Source of the DNA: Hyphomicrobiaceae bacterium
GTDB lineage: Bacteria; Pseudomonadota; Alphaproteobacteria; Rhizobiales; Hyphomicrobiaceae
Reading direction: 5' to 3'
Length of the DNA: 64,000 nt
Assembly (NCBI GenBank): GCA_020442165.1
Contig: JAGRKV010000088.1
Location: 1-64,000, forward strand
Position 1 is the stretch's first letter, and every line of letters begins with the position of its first letter. Both the position numbers and the translations under genes were made by a program. This document shows positions 34,937 to 44,166 of this stretch, piece by piece. The notes beneath the pieces were generated by a model that was given only the letters and a program-made list of their open reading frames with translations, did not search any database and was not told the origin of the DNA.

Positions 34937-36157
34937 TTACTGCGTCAGGCGCAATCCTGTCAGCTCATTGGCAATCCGGGTGAACGCCTCACGCAGTTCG
35001 GTGCCATTCTTGGCATCGAAGAAGTATGAAGGCTTGGATGCACACTGCTGCAGTATTGCCAAAGCTGCAGGAGGGGCATCGAACCCGACGGCGAAAACTT
35101 TGACGTCCGCAGCCTGGATGTTCGCACACAGCTTTTGCGCTTGAATCACGGAATTGCCATTGCCGTTCTCGAAAGCAGTGTTGAACTCGCCATCGGTCAT
35201 GATGAGAACGGCCTTCATGGCCTTGGGGTCCTCATATGGCTTGGGCGTACTCGCGGCCGGCCAGAAAGACGCCCAGTTGGGCGAGACGATATACCAGGCC
35301 CAGGCGATGCCGAGGTGCCCGGCTGTGGAGCCGCCAGCACTCAGCTGATTGATGTGATATTCAAGCGTAGTGATGTCGTCGGTCAACGGCACGATCGTGC
35401 TGCCCGTGCATGAAGAGGACTTGCGGCCGAGCACGCCGACAAAAGGATTGGAATCCTTGAAGGCGTGGATTCCCGGACGTTCCGTGACGCAGGTGTTTAC
35501 AGGAACATTGGGGTTGTTCGTTGCAAGCTGGGCGAACTCACCGGCATTAACCGCGGTTGAATAGGGAGCGATGCCAATCCGATTCTGCGTTGGCCCTTGG
35601 GTGCTGTCGAGAATGATGTTCACGAGGTCCTTGGCAGCCCGTTGCAGCTCGACAACCTTTGCGCCCGCCATCGAGCCGCTGACGTCGAGCATCATGCCAA
35701 GTTCGATATCGCGCGCCGAGTAGATGGCCTGGGACGACAGATGCGCCTTGAATGCAAGGACATCGAATACGCGGCCGAGCGTCGTTGGGATTGTCGCATC
35801 AACTGCGAGCACGGCCTGGTTTTCCTCGCGGTCGAAGGCGAGGGTGAAGTTGTCGTACGTCGTGCCTTGGGTGCCCTGTACCCGGAGATTTGCATCGAAA
35901 TAGCTGCGGGCGAGCTGACCCAGTTCGCTGTCGGTGAGCGATTGCAGGCGCAGTGCCTTGGCGGTGGCAAGAGAAGCGGCATCCAGCGCGGCACTTGTTT
36001 GCGCCCGCGCGCGATTGAGGCGCGAATAGTCGATCGCAATTGCACTGCTGCCGATGAGGACCATCACAATGAGGCCGAACATCAGCGCAACCGTGCCATC
36101 ACGTCTGAGCCAAAGGCGAATAAGGTTTCGCGAAAAGCTTATTTTTTTAAACCGCAT
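34937..36157 (-). CDS. TadG-like protein with von Willebrand A domain, copy 2
   Basis: ATG at 36157 (MRFKKISFSRNLIRLWLRRD) follows AGAGG and is preferred to an upstream start at 36208. The 406-residue protein has the same layout as copy 1: membrane helix (VALMFGLIVMVLIGSSAIAI), DYSRLNRARAQTSAALDAAS, VWA domain with MMLDVSGSMAGAKVVELQ, MKAVLIMTDGEFNTAFEN and CASKPSYFFDAKNGTELREA. The pair arose by tandem duplication. A role in surface attachment or in assembling a cell-envelope complex is possible. Confidence 0.85.
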   Translation of the reverse strand: MRFKKISFSRNLIRLWLRRDGTVALMFGLIVMVLIGSSAIAIDYSRLNRARAQTSAALDAASLATAKALRLQSLTDSELGQLARSYFDANLRVQGTQGTTYDNFTLAFDREENQAVLAVDATIPTTLGRVFDVLAFKAHLSSQAIYSARDIELGMMLDVSGSMAGAKVVELQRAAKDLVNIILDSTQGPTQNRIGIAPYSTAVNAGEFAQLATNNPNVPVNTCVTERPGIHAFKDSNPFVGVLGRKSSSCTGSTIVPLTDDITTLEYHINQLSAGGSTAGHLGIAWAWYIVSPNWASFWPAASTPKPYEDPKAMKAVLIMTDGEFNTAFENGNGNSVIQAQKLCANIQAADVKVFAVGFDAPPAALAILQQCASKPSYFFDAKNGTELREAFTRIANELTGLRLTQ

Positions 36158-36404
36158 GTTGCCTCTGCGCGAAATGCAAAAAAATCTGCCGGAGCAGTGT
36201 GATCTCAATGCCCAAGCGCTAAAAGTTCATTAAAACCAGATTGTCTGGAAGTATTTGCAACATCTAGTTCAAGACAGTGTTGCGCCCAAGTTAAAGGGGT
36301 GCATCAAATTGGAACGCTTTATCATTGGCAGTAAAAGCTCAAGGCCCTCCGCACGGGAGGACTGGGCAAGCCGTGCCAGAAGGGTGAAGCCGTGCGGCAG
36401 GCAA

Positions 36405-37121
36405 TCAGTTGGCCATCTGGTTGCGAATGGCCTGTGCCAGCGCAAAAGCGCGCTGCTCTATCAGGACCGGAATTTCACAGGCAATAGGCATGTTCTTCTG
36501 ACGCTCCTGGAACACGCGCGCGTCCCAGTCGTAGCGCGTTTGTGCCTCGGCGGCCGCTTGTGTCGCGTTCTGGTTCTTGAAGTCGGTTTCGGCGACCTTC
36601 AAGAGTTCCGCGAGCTGGGCGCCGTCCTGTTCGAGCTTGTGCGAACGGAGCACTTGTTGGCGCTGGAATTTTTCAATGCCACTCATGACGGTGCTACGCT
36701 GCGCGTTGATCGCAGCCAGTGCCGCACCGAACAGTTCAGCCAGCTTGGCATCACGCTGGTCCGCAGGCTGTGCCTCCGCGAATGCCTTGATGTCCTTTTC
36801 AGCCTCGTCCATCGCGATCCGTCGGCTTGTCAGGATTGGCACGAGCTTCTGGATCGCCGCGTCTTCAGACACCTTTCCTTCCGCTGCGATCTGTGGACCA
36901 TCCCACATTTGCGTGGCGGTGAGGACTGGCTGCTTATGCTGGATGCAGGGCCAGTCCTGGTTGGCGGCCATGGCCGCCTCCGCCGCATCGTGTTCCGCCT
37001 TATCCTTTGCCGCGGGAGCCGCGGAGGCAGGCTGTGCATGGGCGGCGCTCAGCAAGCCAAGCGCCATGTTTGCGGCGACCAGCACAACAGTCACGGGGCG
37101 GGCAGCAAGGCGAAAAAGCAT
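36405..37121 (-). CDS. Exported protein, last gene of the PQQ-associated ABC operon
   Basis: ATG at 37121 (MLFRLAARPVTVVLVAANMA) follows GAAAGG and starts a signal peptide ending SAAHA-QP; the longer frame upstream runs into the permease gene. The 238-residue protein has an Ala-rich start, the motif NQDWPCIQHKQPVLTATQMW with one cysteine, and then long helices (ELLKVAETDFKNQNATQAAA) that look coiled-coil. It corresponds in position to the exported protein at the end of lanthanide-utilisation (lut) clusters. It lies 17 bases after the permease. Function unknown. Confidence 0.75.
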   Translation of the reverse strand: MLFRLAARPVTVVLVAANMALGLLSAAHAQPASAAPAAKDKAEHDAAEAAMAANQDWPCIQHKQPVLTATQMWDGPQIAAEGKVSEDAAIQKLVPILTSRRIAMDEAEKDIKAFAEAQPADQRDAKLAELFGAALAAINAQRSTVMSGIEKFQRQQVLRSHKLEQDGAQLAELLKVAETDFKNQNATQAAAEAQTRYDWDARVFQERQKNMPIACEIPVLIEQRAFALAQAIRNQMAN

Positions 37122-37138
37122 GAGATACAACCTTTCGT

Positions 37139-38152
37139 TCAACCGCCACCGGGGCCGCCACGCCGGGCAATCAGGCCCTTGGAAGGGTTGTAGGCAAAGA
37201 TCGCCGCACCGAGGAAGACAACGGTGCAGCCGATGACGATCATGAGGTGTGTGAGATCCCGGCCGCCGCCCTCCAGCTCGGGTCCGATCTGGCCGTAGAG
37301 CGCGAACCGTATCAACTCGACGGCATGGGTGAAGGGGTTGGCCCACGCCAGGGCCGCAAGCATCGGACTGGATTCCTTGATGCGCCAGATCGGGTAGAGC
37401 GCGGACGACATGAAGAACATCGGGAAGATGACGAAATTCATCACACCGGCGAAGTTCTCAAGCTGCTTGATGACCGAGGACATCAAGAGTGCCAGGGATC
37501 CCAGCATCAAGCCGGCCAGGATCAGCGCGGGGAGCAATGTCAGATAGCCTGTCCAGATGGGATCGACGTTGCCGAACTGGAAGAGCGTCTGCCCGATGTT
37601 GTCCGCAAACGCCGATGCGGCCGCGCCAATGCTTCCCGTGATGTCGTTCCATTGCCAGTTGCGGGTGAGGGAGCTGTTCCACGACCAGCTTTCCCAGATG
37701 CGCGCGACAAGCAGGAAGGTGTAGGCCTGGAGCACCGCCACGAGCACACCGCCGCACAGCTTCGAGGTGAGCAAGAACGAGCGCGGAAACGGGCTTACCA
37801 GCAGCGTGCGCATGGCGCCGGTCTCACGGTCATACACCATGGACAGCGAGGACTGCATGGCGTTGAACAGCAAGATCATGCCCACAAGGCCCGGTGTCAC
37901 GAATGTCTCGTAGAGAACGTAGGTCGTGTAGGGCGGAATAATGGAGACGCCCAGCACCTGTCGGAAACCTGCTGCGAATATGAAAAGCCAGACCAGCGGG
38001 CGCACGAGTGCGGACAAGAACCGTTCGCGTTGGTGGAGGAACCGCAGCACCTCGCGCCATACGATTCCCTTGAAACAATTCCAATAGCTCGCAAGGCCAC
38101 GCCCGGTTTCGGCAGCAGGCCGTTGAGCGTCGGAAGAAATAGCCTCGCTCAT
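37139..38152 (-). CDS. ABC-2 type permease, PedC/LutF-like
   Basis: A 337-residue membrane protein with six hydrophobic segments: LVRPLVWLFIFAAGFRQVLG, FVTPGLVGMILLFNAMQSSL, GGVLVAVLQAYTFLLVARIW, GYLTLLPALILAGLMLGSLA, NFVIFPMFFMSSALYPIW and MIVIGCTVVFLGAAIFAYNP. The pattern is that of ABC-2 exporter permeases, in the branch associated with PQQ-dependent alcohol dehydrogenases. Homologues in Pseudomonas putida (PedABC) and Methylorubrum (Lut) are needed for growth on lanthanides, so a role in lanthanide handling is likely. Its start overlaps the ATPase stop by 4 bases. Confidence 0.9.
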   Translation of the reverse strand: MSEAISSDAQRPAAETGRGLASYWNCFKGIVWREVLRFLHQRERFLSALVRPLVWLFIFAAGFRQVLGVSIIPPYTTYVLYETFVTPGLVGMILLFNAMQSSLSMVYDRETGAMRTLLVSPFPRSFLLTSKLCGGVLVAVLQAYTFLLVARIWESWSWNSSLTRNWQWNDITGSIGAAASAFADNIGQTLFQFGNVDPIWTGYLTLLPALILAGLMLGSLALLMSSVIKQLENFAGVMNFVIFPMFFMSSALYPIWRIKESSPMLAALAWANPFTHAVELIRFALYGQIGPELEGGGRDLTHLMIVIGCTVVFLGAAIFAYNPSKGLIARRGGPGGG

Positions 38153-38937
38153 GCCGCTTCCATCTCCTCGGTGCCGGTCATCCGCCGGAAGGCACGGCGC
38201 ATGTCGCTTTCGCCGGCTGCCGCCAGCATGCCGGGAACCGTCCCCGAAAACAGGACGCGGCCCTTGTGCAGCAAGACGACATTGTCGTCCCGTGAGATCT
38301 CATCGATCAGGTGCGTTGCCCAGAGCACGCCGAGCCCGTTGCGCTCGACAAGCCCCCTGACGATCCCCACGACGCTCTCGCGCGAGCCGATGTCGAGGCC
38401 GACGGTCGGTTCGTCGAGCAGCAAGAGCCGTGGCCGGTGCAGCAGTGATCGTGCGATTTCCACGCGCCGGGCCTGGCCGCCTGACAGCGAGCGGATGCGA
38501 TCCCCAGCACGCTCGGCCAGCGACACGGTTTCGAGTGCCTCGCGGGCACGCTCGCGCGCCATTTTCGTGCCGATGCCGTGAAGTGCTGCGTGATAGTGCA
38601 GGTTCTGAGCAAGCGTGAGATCGCTGTCGAGGGTGCGGCTCTGGAAGACGACGCCGAGCTGCCTCAGTGCTTCACTGGGATGGCGCCTGACGTCGTGACC
38701 AAGAATGCGGATTTCACCCGAGACGTTGTCGTAAAGCCGCGTAATCAGCGAAAACAACGTCGACTTGCCGGCGCCGTTGAGGCCGAGCAGAACGGTAAAC
38801 TTGCCAGCCGGGACGACAAGCGAAACTTCATCAAGCGCCTTCTTCTCGCCGAAGCTGTGGCTCACGTTCTCAACGAACAGCGCTGGCGGGCTGCCTTGAC
38901 CGGCAGGAGACGGCGTGGCTGGGGGATTGGAGTTCAT
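38149..38937 (-). CDS. ABC transporter ATP-binding protein, PQQ-ADH system (LutE-like)
   Basis: ATG at 38937 (MNSNPPATPSPAGQGSPPAL) is chosen; a longer form from 39003 is possible. The 262-residue ATPase has Walker A GLNGAGKST, Q-loop VFQSRTLDSDLT, signature LSGGQARRVEIARSLL, Walker B LLLLDEPTVGLD and the switch His in LWATHLIDE. It energises the permease encoded immediately downstream. The layout (binding protein, propeller, ATPase, permease, exported protein) is that of PQQ-alcohol-dehydrogenase-associated ABC operons linked to lanthanide utilisation. Confidence 0.92.
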   Translation of the reverse strand: MNSNPPATPSPAGQGSPPALFVENVSHSFGEKKALDEVSLVVPAGKFTVLLGLNGAGKSTLFSLITRLYDNVSGEIRILGHDVRRHPSEALRQLGVVFQSRTLDSDLTLAQNLHYHAALHGIGTKMARERAREALETVSLAERAGDRIRSLSGGQARRVEIARSLLHRPRLLLLDEPTVGLDIGSRESVVGIVRGLVERNGLGVLWATHLIDEISRDDNVVLLHKGRVLFSGTVPGMLAAAGESDMRRAFRRMTGTEEMEAA

Positions 38938-39084
38938 CACACTCACGTTCGGGGCGGGCTCCAATAAGAAATATGCTTCGACGAGGACTGCCGCGAAAGG
39001 CAAAAGGCGTTCTATCGGAGCGCCAATTGGTCAACGCATAACTGCCTGCGGCGTCAGAAGCAACGTGGAGTCGCCATTCTCAGG

Positions 39085-40068
39085 TCAGAACGGCGCCACG
39101 ACGACGCCCCATGGATAACGGCCCACCGCAATGGACTTGACGGCACGCTGCCGGGCCACGTCGATGACGGTGACGTCGTTGGATGTGCCGTTGGTGGTAA
39201 ACAGCTTGGCATCGTCCGGCGTCAGCGCGAGCTGCCAGACCCGTTGGCCGACCAGAACATATTTGACCACCTCGAACGTTTGCGCATTGACGATCGCGAC
39301 GCGATTGGCCGGTCCTAGCGCGACGAACGCCCACTTCCGGTCCTTGGTGAGACGCACCCCGACGGGCTGGATCGAGTCTGGCGTGATGCCCTGTATCTCG
39401 AACTTGATCTTGGCAACGGACTTGCGGGTCGCAGCGTCGATCACTGTCACCGAGCCGCCGATCTCGGAAGAAACCCAGATCTGCGCACCGTCGTTGGTAT
39501 ATTCGGCAACACGCGGGCGCGTATCGACCAGCACGTTATCGAAGATCTTGTGCGTGGTGGTATCGATGAAATGCGCCATGTTCGTCGTTTCTGACGTGTT
39601 CACCAGCACTTTGCCGTCGGGGCTCATGCCCATGCCTTCCGGCTCCACGCCAACGGGAATTTCACTGACGATCTTGTCTGTGTTGATGTCGACCACGGTG
39701 ACGAGGTTGTCATCCTCGTTGGCGATGTAGAGCGGATTGCCCGACGGATGAAAGGCGAACAGTTCCGGATCCGGACCCGATGGAAGATATTTGACAAGCG
39801 CATAGGTCTTCGCGTCATAGACCTCGACCCGGTTGTCGTCGCTGGCGCACACCAAAAGCCATTTGGCATCGCGCGACAGGATCACGCCGCGCGGACGCGC
39901 ACCGGTCTTGATGGTATGGAGCACCGCCAGCTTCTCGCTGTCGATCACGGATACCGTGTTTTCTTTTTCGTTGGATACGAACACCGTGTAGGCCGCGGCG
40001 CTCCTGGGCGCCAACGTGGCAAGAGCTGCCAGAAGCACGCTGGCAACGAACGTATGGCGGAAATTCAC
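39085..40068 (-). CDS. YVTN beta-propeller protein of the PQQ-associated ABC operon
   Basis: GTG at 40068 follows AAGGAGAA and begins a signal peptide (RHTFVASVLLAALATLAPRS, cleavage near AAA-YT); the longer frame to 40260 has no such features. The 327-residue protein has repeats such as TVFVSNEKENTVSVIDSEKL, RPRGVILSRDAKWLLVCASD, GNPLYIANEDDNLVTVVDIN and EPEGMGMSPDGKVLVNTSET, a seven-bladed propeller. It sits between the binding protein and the ATPase genes and is probably a periplasmic partner of the transporter. It is only distantly similar to the propeller at 23374. Confidence 0.88.
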   Translation of the reverse strand: MNFRHTFVASVLLAALATLAPRSAAAYTVFVSNEKENTVSVIDSEKLAVLHTIKTGARPRGVILSRDAKWLLVCASDDNRVEVYDAKTYALVKYLPSGPDPELFAFHPSGNPLYIANEDDNLVTVVDINTDKIVSEIPVGVEPEGMGMSPDGKVLVNTSETTNMAHFIDTTTHKIFDNVLVDTRPRVAEYTNDGAQIWVSSEIGGSVTVIDAATRKSVAKIKFEIQGITPDSIQPVGVRLTKDRKWAFVALGPANRVAIVNAQTFEVVKYVLVGQRVWQLALTPDDAKLFTTNGTSNDVTVIDVARQRAVKSIAVGRYPWGVVVAPF

Positions 40069-40156
40069 GCAGGGTTCTCCTTGCAACAAACGCTTCAGTC
40101 CGTCAGTGCGATCCGGCTGGTGAAGGGCGGATGCGCGGGGCCCCAAGGGCCGTTTC

Positions 40157-41512
40157 CTATTTCTTGAATGCCTTGCACGCGCTTTCGGGCCGGTCGATGC
40201 CGAGGGTATCGAGTTCGGTGAACTGGTGCAGGAATTCATTTTGCGGCGATACGGTGACATGCAACTTGTCGGTCGTCACCAAGATCGGCTGGCGCAGCTG
40301 CCCGTTCCAGTCGCGATAAGTCAGCTTGCGGCCCTTGAATGCCGCTAATTCGAATTCCGGCGATGCCATGTAGGCGATGAGATCCTTGGGCTCGCCCGAA
40401 CGCCTGCGCGTTGCCGCTTCGCCGACAGACCGCACCGCCATCCAGACGTTATAGTCGAGCGCGCGCATGTTCCGATTGGCAAGCCGCTTGAAACGGTTCT
40501 GGAACTGCGTGCCTCCCCACAGTTCGACGGCGGGGTGCCAGCTGGTGGCATAAAGTCCCGACGTGCCGATGACCGGGCGGGCATCCCAGGTGCGATAGGG
40601 GAAATAGTCGCCGAACAGCTCGCCCTCGTCTGCCACGACGAGCACATCGTGCTCGGGTGCGTTCTGCAGAAACGATGGGATCTGCTGCTGGATCTGCTCA
40701 TAGCCGCCATCCGCGCGACGGCTTCCCACCACGTACTTGAATTCGCGCTCTTCCACGATCCGGTGACCGAAGCGCTTGGCGGAGCGGCGCACGGCATCGG
40801 CATAAAGCTTGTCTTCCGGCTGTGTTCCAACCACGAGCAGCCAGTTGCGCCACCGCTTGACCGCCATGTATTGCGCAAGGGCATCCGTCAGCATTGTGCG
40901 CGACGGCGCCGTGTGTTTGACGTTGGCGCGGCAGTCCGCTTCGCGCAGCCCCTCATCGGGTGCTCCGGCATTGAAAATCAATGCCGGTTTTGTGGCCAGT
41001 GCATCGGCAAGCTTGAGCAACGTCGCGGCACCGACATCTGCAACGACGAACGCACTACCAGAATCGACCTTCGCAACGACGGCGGCAACGAGAGCCGCCG
41101 GGTCGGCATCCTCCACAACATCGAGCTTGAATTCCTGGTTGAGGAACTTGCCCGTGGTGTTGTTGTCCTCGATTGCCAGTCGTGCTCCGGCAACGCCATC
41201 GTCCTTCGGCGGCTGGTCGAGCAGTGACAGTGGCGGCAGCCGGTCGCGTAATTCGCGCGCCATCACGATGGTGATGATGCGCGCCTCAGCCTTCGCCGCA
41301 GCAGCGGCCACGGGACTGCCAGTTGCGCCACTGCCGCCGGCTTCCTGCGCCAGCGACGTTGCAGTCGGCCAGATGCCGCCGCCTGCAAGGCAAAACAGTC
41401 CAAGCATTAATCCAAGGATCGCGCGCCAACTGCCCGCCGTGTTCGAACATGCTGCGGCGCTATGCGGGACGCAGCGAACAAGAGCGCCGTTGGCTGGCAT
41501 GCGGGACGGCAT
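40157..41512 (-). CDS. Periplasmic binding protein of the PQQ-associated ABC operon
   Basis: ATG at 41512 (MPSRMPANGALVRC) follows GGGAGGAT and is preferred to one at 41551. The 451-residue protein has an export signal (SWRAILGLMLGLFCLAGGGI, cleavage near LAQ-EA) and the fold of branched-chain amino-acid-type binding proteins: GVAGARLAIEDNNTTGKFLN, AFVVADVGAATLLKLADALA, LIFNAGAPDEGLREADCRAN, WHPAVELWGGTQFQNRFKRL. In lut/ped clusters such proteins are needed for lanthanide-dependent growth; the ligand is unknown. It is the first gene of the operon, divergent from the DUF2380-like gene. Confidence 0.9.
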   Translation of the reverse strand: MPSRMPANGALVRCVPHSAAACSNTAGSWRAILGLMLGLFCLAGGGIWPTATSLAQEAGGSGATGSPVAAAAAKAEARIITIVMARELRDRLPPLSLLDQPPKDDGVAGARLAIEDNNTTGKFLNQEFKLDVVEDADPAALVAAVVAKVDSGSAFVVADVGAATLLKLADALATKPALIFNAGAPDEGLREADCRANVKHTAPSRTMLTDALAQYMAVKRWRNWLLVVGTQPEDKLYADAVRRSAKRFGHRIVEEREFKYVVGSRRADGGYEQIQQQIPSFLQNAPEHDVLVVADEGELFGDYFPYRTWDARPVIGTSGLYATSWHPAVELWGGTQFQNRFKRLANRNMRALDYNVWMAVRSVGEAATRRRSGEPKDLIAYMASPEFELAAFKGRKLTYRDWNGQLRQPILVTTDKLHVTVSPQNEFLHQFTELDTLGIDRPESACKAFKK

Positions 41513-41862
41513 GCGGACAATCCTCCCATGATCTGGTTTTCCCTGTAACATAGTTACATTGATGGCGATCTCAAGCGCAAAACCAAGCGTTGCAAACGGC
41601 AGCGCGGCGCAGCCAGGATCTGCCGGTCACATTCGCGTGAGAAGGCGAGGCGCGCGCTGTGCAGCGCTCGCGCGCCGGGGCACGATGCCGGCAACGATCG
41701 ATCAGGAAAGAGCTTGCTTTGATCGGCATTTCAGGGCAACCCCATCGGCAACGGAAAGGCGGCCGAGTGTTGGCGGTCTCCTTCGAAATCACGCTGGTGG
41801 ACGGGCGCAGACCCACCCCCGCGAAGGAAAACAGCGCGCGACCAGCATGCGCGGGAGGAATG
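41513..41862. promoter_or_regulatory. Divergent promoter region of two transporter operons
   Basis: 350 bases between the PQQ-associated ABC operon and the DUF2380/ABC/mfn operon. No gene is supported. An AT-rich patch near 41540-41570 suits a promoter for the minus-strand operon. No defined operator was seen. Confidence 0.4.
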
Positions 41863-42399
41863 ATGGTTCGCTTTCTGGTATCGCTACTGGCCGGACTCGT
41901 CCTGTCGCCGGCGATGCTCGCAGCAGCGCCCAAACTTGTCCTGTTCCCTTTCGAGATGGTTGATGCCGCGCAGGATGCCGGCGCCATGGGAATGGGCTTT
42001 GGCGGCGGCCTGCCGATGGGCCCCGACAAGGCCGAGGTCCGCCGGCTTGCACTCATTACCGATGACTTGCGGCAGCGTATCGCCAACGATGCGCGATATG
42101 ATCTTATCCCCGCTGACCTGGTTGTGGCAGACGTTGAAAAGCTCGGTCCCATCCACAAGTGCAATGGCTGTGAAGACGACATTGCGCGCAAGGCTGGGGC
42201 TGAAGTTGCTGTCATTGCCATTGTCGAAAAACTGTCCGACCTGCTCTACAACTTCAATCTGTATCTGCGCGACGTTGCCCAGCAGAAACTCACCGCGGTG
42301 ATGTCGACCACGGTACAAGGCAGTACCGATGAAGCATGGCGGCGCGGCATCCGCTATCTTGCCGAGCGCAAGCTGCTGCAAGCTGGAGAAGCCAGATGA
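41863..42399 (+). CDS. Exported DUF2380-like protein, first gene of the ABC/mfn operon
   Basis: ATG at 41863 follows GGGAGG and begins a signal peptide (MVRFLVSLLAGLVLSPAMLA, cleavage near LAA-AP); the open frame to 41659 is not used. The 178-residue protein reads KLVLFPFEMVDAAQDAGAMG, LALITDDLRQRIANDARYDL, HKCNGCEDDIARKAGAEVAV and YNFNLYLRDVAQQKLTAVMS, a pattern of DUF2380/DUF3280 periplasmic proteins with a nucleotide- or TolB-like alpha/beta fold. The pair of cysteines in CNGC may bind metal or form a disulfide. Its stop overlaps the next start (ATGA). Confidence 0.75.
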   Translation: MVRFLVSLLAGLVLSPAMLAAAPKLVLFPFEMVDAAQDAGAMGMGFGGGLPMGPDKAEVRRLALITDDLRQRIANDARYDLIPADLVVADVEKLGPIHKCNGCEDDIARKAGAEVAVIAIVEKLSDLLYNFNLYLRDVAQQKLTAVMSTTVQGSTDEAWRRGIRYLAERKLLQAGEAR

Positions 42400-43388
42400 T
42401 CGACCGTCGTGATATCTTGAAGAGTGCGGCGGTCCTGCCGTTGGCAGCGCTATTGCCCGGGCGGGCTGCGGCATCACCAGCAGGCACGCTCCGCGTCGCG
42501 TCATTGAAGTTCGGTTCGCTGAATTGGCTGCTGGAGACGATCAAGACGGAAGGCATGGCAGAAAAGGCCGGCGTCAAGCTTGAGGTCGTGGAAGTCGCTT
42601 CCAATCAGGCCGGGCCGATCGCGCTGCTTGCCGATGAAGTCGACGTCATCGTCAGCGACTGGACCTGGGCGATGCGCCAGCGGGGTATGGGACAGAAACT
42701 CAAGTTCCGTCCCTATTCATCGTCTCTGGGCGCGATCATGGTCGCCAAGGATGGTCCGGTCAAATCGCTGGCCGACCTCGAGGGAAAGCGATTGGGCGTT
42801 GCCGGATCGGCCATCGACAAGAGCTGGGTTCTGCTGCGCGCCTATTCGCGAAAGGTGCTGGGACGTGACATCGCCGAGAGCGCGACGCCCATTTTCGGAG
42901 CTGCTCCACTCGTCGCCGAAGAGCTGAAGAACGCGCGCATCGACGCCTGCCTCAATTTCTGGACCTTCGCCGCACGTCTTGAGGGAGCAGGCTTCAGGCC
43001 GCTGCTTTCCGTCGACGATATGTTTGCAAAGCTCGGCATCGAACCCGCGCCGCCGCTGGTGGGGTTCGTGTGGCGCGAGGAGACCTCAGAGACAAAGCAG
43101 AAAGAGCTGCAAGCCTTCTTCTCGGCGATCGATGCGGGCAATCAGCTTCTGGCCACCTCCGATGCCGCTTTCGAGCGGTTGAAGCCGTTGATGAACGCAA
43201 AGTCCGATGCTGAGTACTTTGCCTTGAAATCCTACTACCGCGCAGGCATTCCCAAACCCTGGGGCGAGAAGCAGACAGAGTCGGCCCATCGCTTGTTCGA
43301 CCTCCTGGCCGAGCAGGGCGGCAGGGAACTGATCGGCAACGGCACGACCTTCGATCAAAATCTCTTCTATGGCTCTGGATCTCGATAG
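42396..43388 (+). CDS. NitT/TauT-type ABC transporter substrate-binding protein
   Basis: ATG at 42396 overlaps the previous stop and follows GGAGAAG. The 330-residue protein has a Tat-like start (MIDRRDILKSAAVLPLAALL), then the SsuA/TauA fold: LRVASLKFGSLNWLLETIKT, ADEVDVIVSDWTWAMRQRG, KSLADLEGKRLGVAGSAIDK, NARIDACLNFWTFAARLEGA. This class brings nitrate, sulfonates, pyrimidines or thiamine precursors to an importer; the ligand here is unknown. It is encoded in an overlapping run with permease, ATPase and mfnB. Confidence 0.88.
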   Translation: MIDRRDILKSAAVLPLAALLPGRAAASPAGTLRVASLKFGSLNWLLETIKTEGMAEKAGVKLEVVEVASNQAGPIALLADEVDVIVSDWTWAMRQRGMGQKLKFRPYSSSLGAIMVAKDGPVKSLADLEGKRLGVAGSAIDKSWVLLRAYSRKVLGRDIAESATPIFGAAPLVAEELKNARIDACLNFWTFAARLEGAGFRPLLSVDDMFAKLGIEPAPPLVGFVWREETSETKQKELQAFFSAIDAGNQLLATSDAAFERLKPLMNAKSDAEYFALKSYYRAGIPKPWGEKQTESAHRLFDLLAEQGGRELIGNGTTFDQNLFYGSGSR

Positions 43389-44166
43389 CGCGACAAACAG
43401 GAACGGCATTGTGCAGACGGCGAGCCAGTCACGGCTGGTCTGGTCGTTGCTGTCGCTGGCTGCCTTGCTGCTGCTGTGGGAGATTAGTTCGCTGCTGGCG
43501 GCGAGCCGGCTGTTCCCGGGGCCACTCGTCGTTCTCGATACGATGCTGGCGGAATTCCAGTCCGGTGCGCTCGCCCATCATGTCGGCGCCACACTCGCTC
43601 GGGTCGTCGTCTCGTTCACCGTCGCCATGCTAATCGGCTCTGTGATTGGCCTGGCACTTGGCCGTAGCGCCAATGCCGACCGCTTCTTCGATAGCTGGTT
43701 GATCTTCTTCCTTAACCTACCCGCGCTCGTCATCATCATCCTGTGCTACGTCTGGTTCGGACTGACCGAGACGGCCGCCATTATCGCTGTCGCGGTTAAT
43801 AAGATTCCCAATGTCGCTGTTACCGTGCGTGAAGGCGCGCGTGCGCTATCACGCGATCTGGCCGAGATGGCGCACATGTACCGCTTCGGCTGGTGGCGCA
43901 CGCTGCGCCACGTCACGCTGCCGCAGATGGCGCCGTTTTTTGCCGCCTCCGCGCGATCGGGCCTGGCACTCGTCTGGAAGATCGTATTGGTCGTCGAACT
44001 CCTGGGCCGCTCCAATGGCGTCGGACACCAGTTGCACGTCGCCTTCCAGCTCTTCGATGTGCCCATGATTATCGCCTACGCGGTGGCCTTCATCATTGTC
44101 GTGCAACTGGTCGAGATCGGTCTGTTGCAGCCGCTCGAAGCGCGTGCCGGAAGGTGGCGCCGATGA
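43369..44166 (+). CDS. NitT/TauT-type ABC transporter permease
   Basis: ATG at 43369 overlaps the binding-protein gene by 20 bases. The 265-residue protein has about six membrane helices (WSLLSLAALLLLWEISSLLA, VVVSFTVAMLIGSVIGLALG, SWLIFFLNLPALVIIILCYV, IVLVVELLGRSNGVG, PMIIAYAVAFIIVVQLVEIG) and the EAA-type loop REGARALSRDLAEMAHMY that docks to the ATPase. It is the membrane part of a binding-protein-dependent importer. Its stop overlaps the ATPase start. Confidence 0.9.
   Translation: MALDLDSATNRNGIVQTASQSRLVWSLLSLAALLLLWEISSLLAASRLFPGPLVVLDTMLAEFQSGALAHHVGATLARVVVSFTVAMLIGSVIGLALGRSANADRFFDSWLIFFLNLPALVIIILCYVWFGLTETAAIIAVAVNKIPNVAVTVREGARALSRDLAEMAHMYRFGWWRTLRHVTLPQMAPFFAASARSGLALVWKIVLVVELLGRSNGVGHQLHVAFQLFDVPMIIAYAVAFIIVVQLVEIGLLQPLEARAGRWRR

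Noticed and set aside
37247..38581. 444-codon plus-strand frame across the permease and ATPase genes
   Set aside because: Antisense shadow; the minus-strand proteins have clear ABC motifs.
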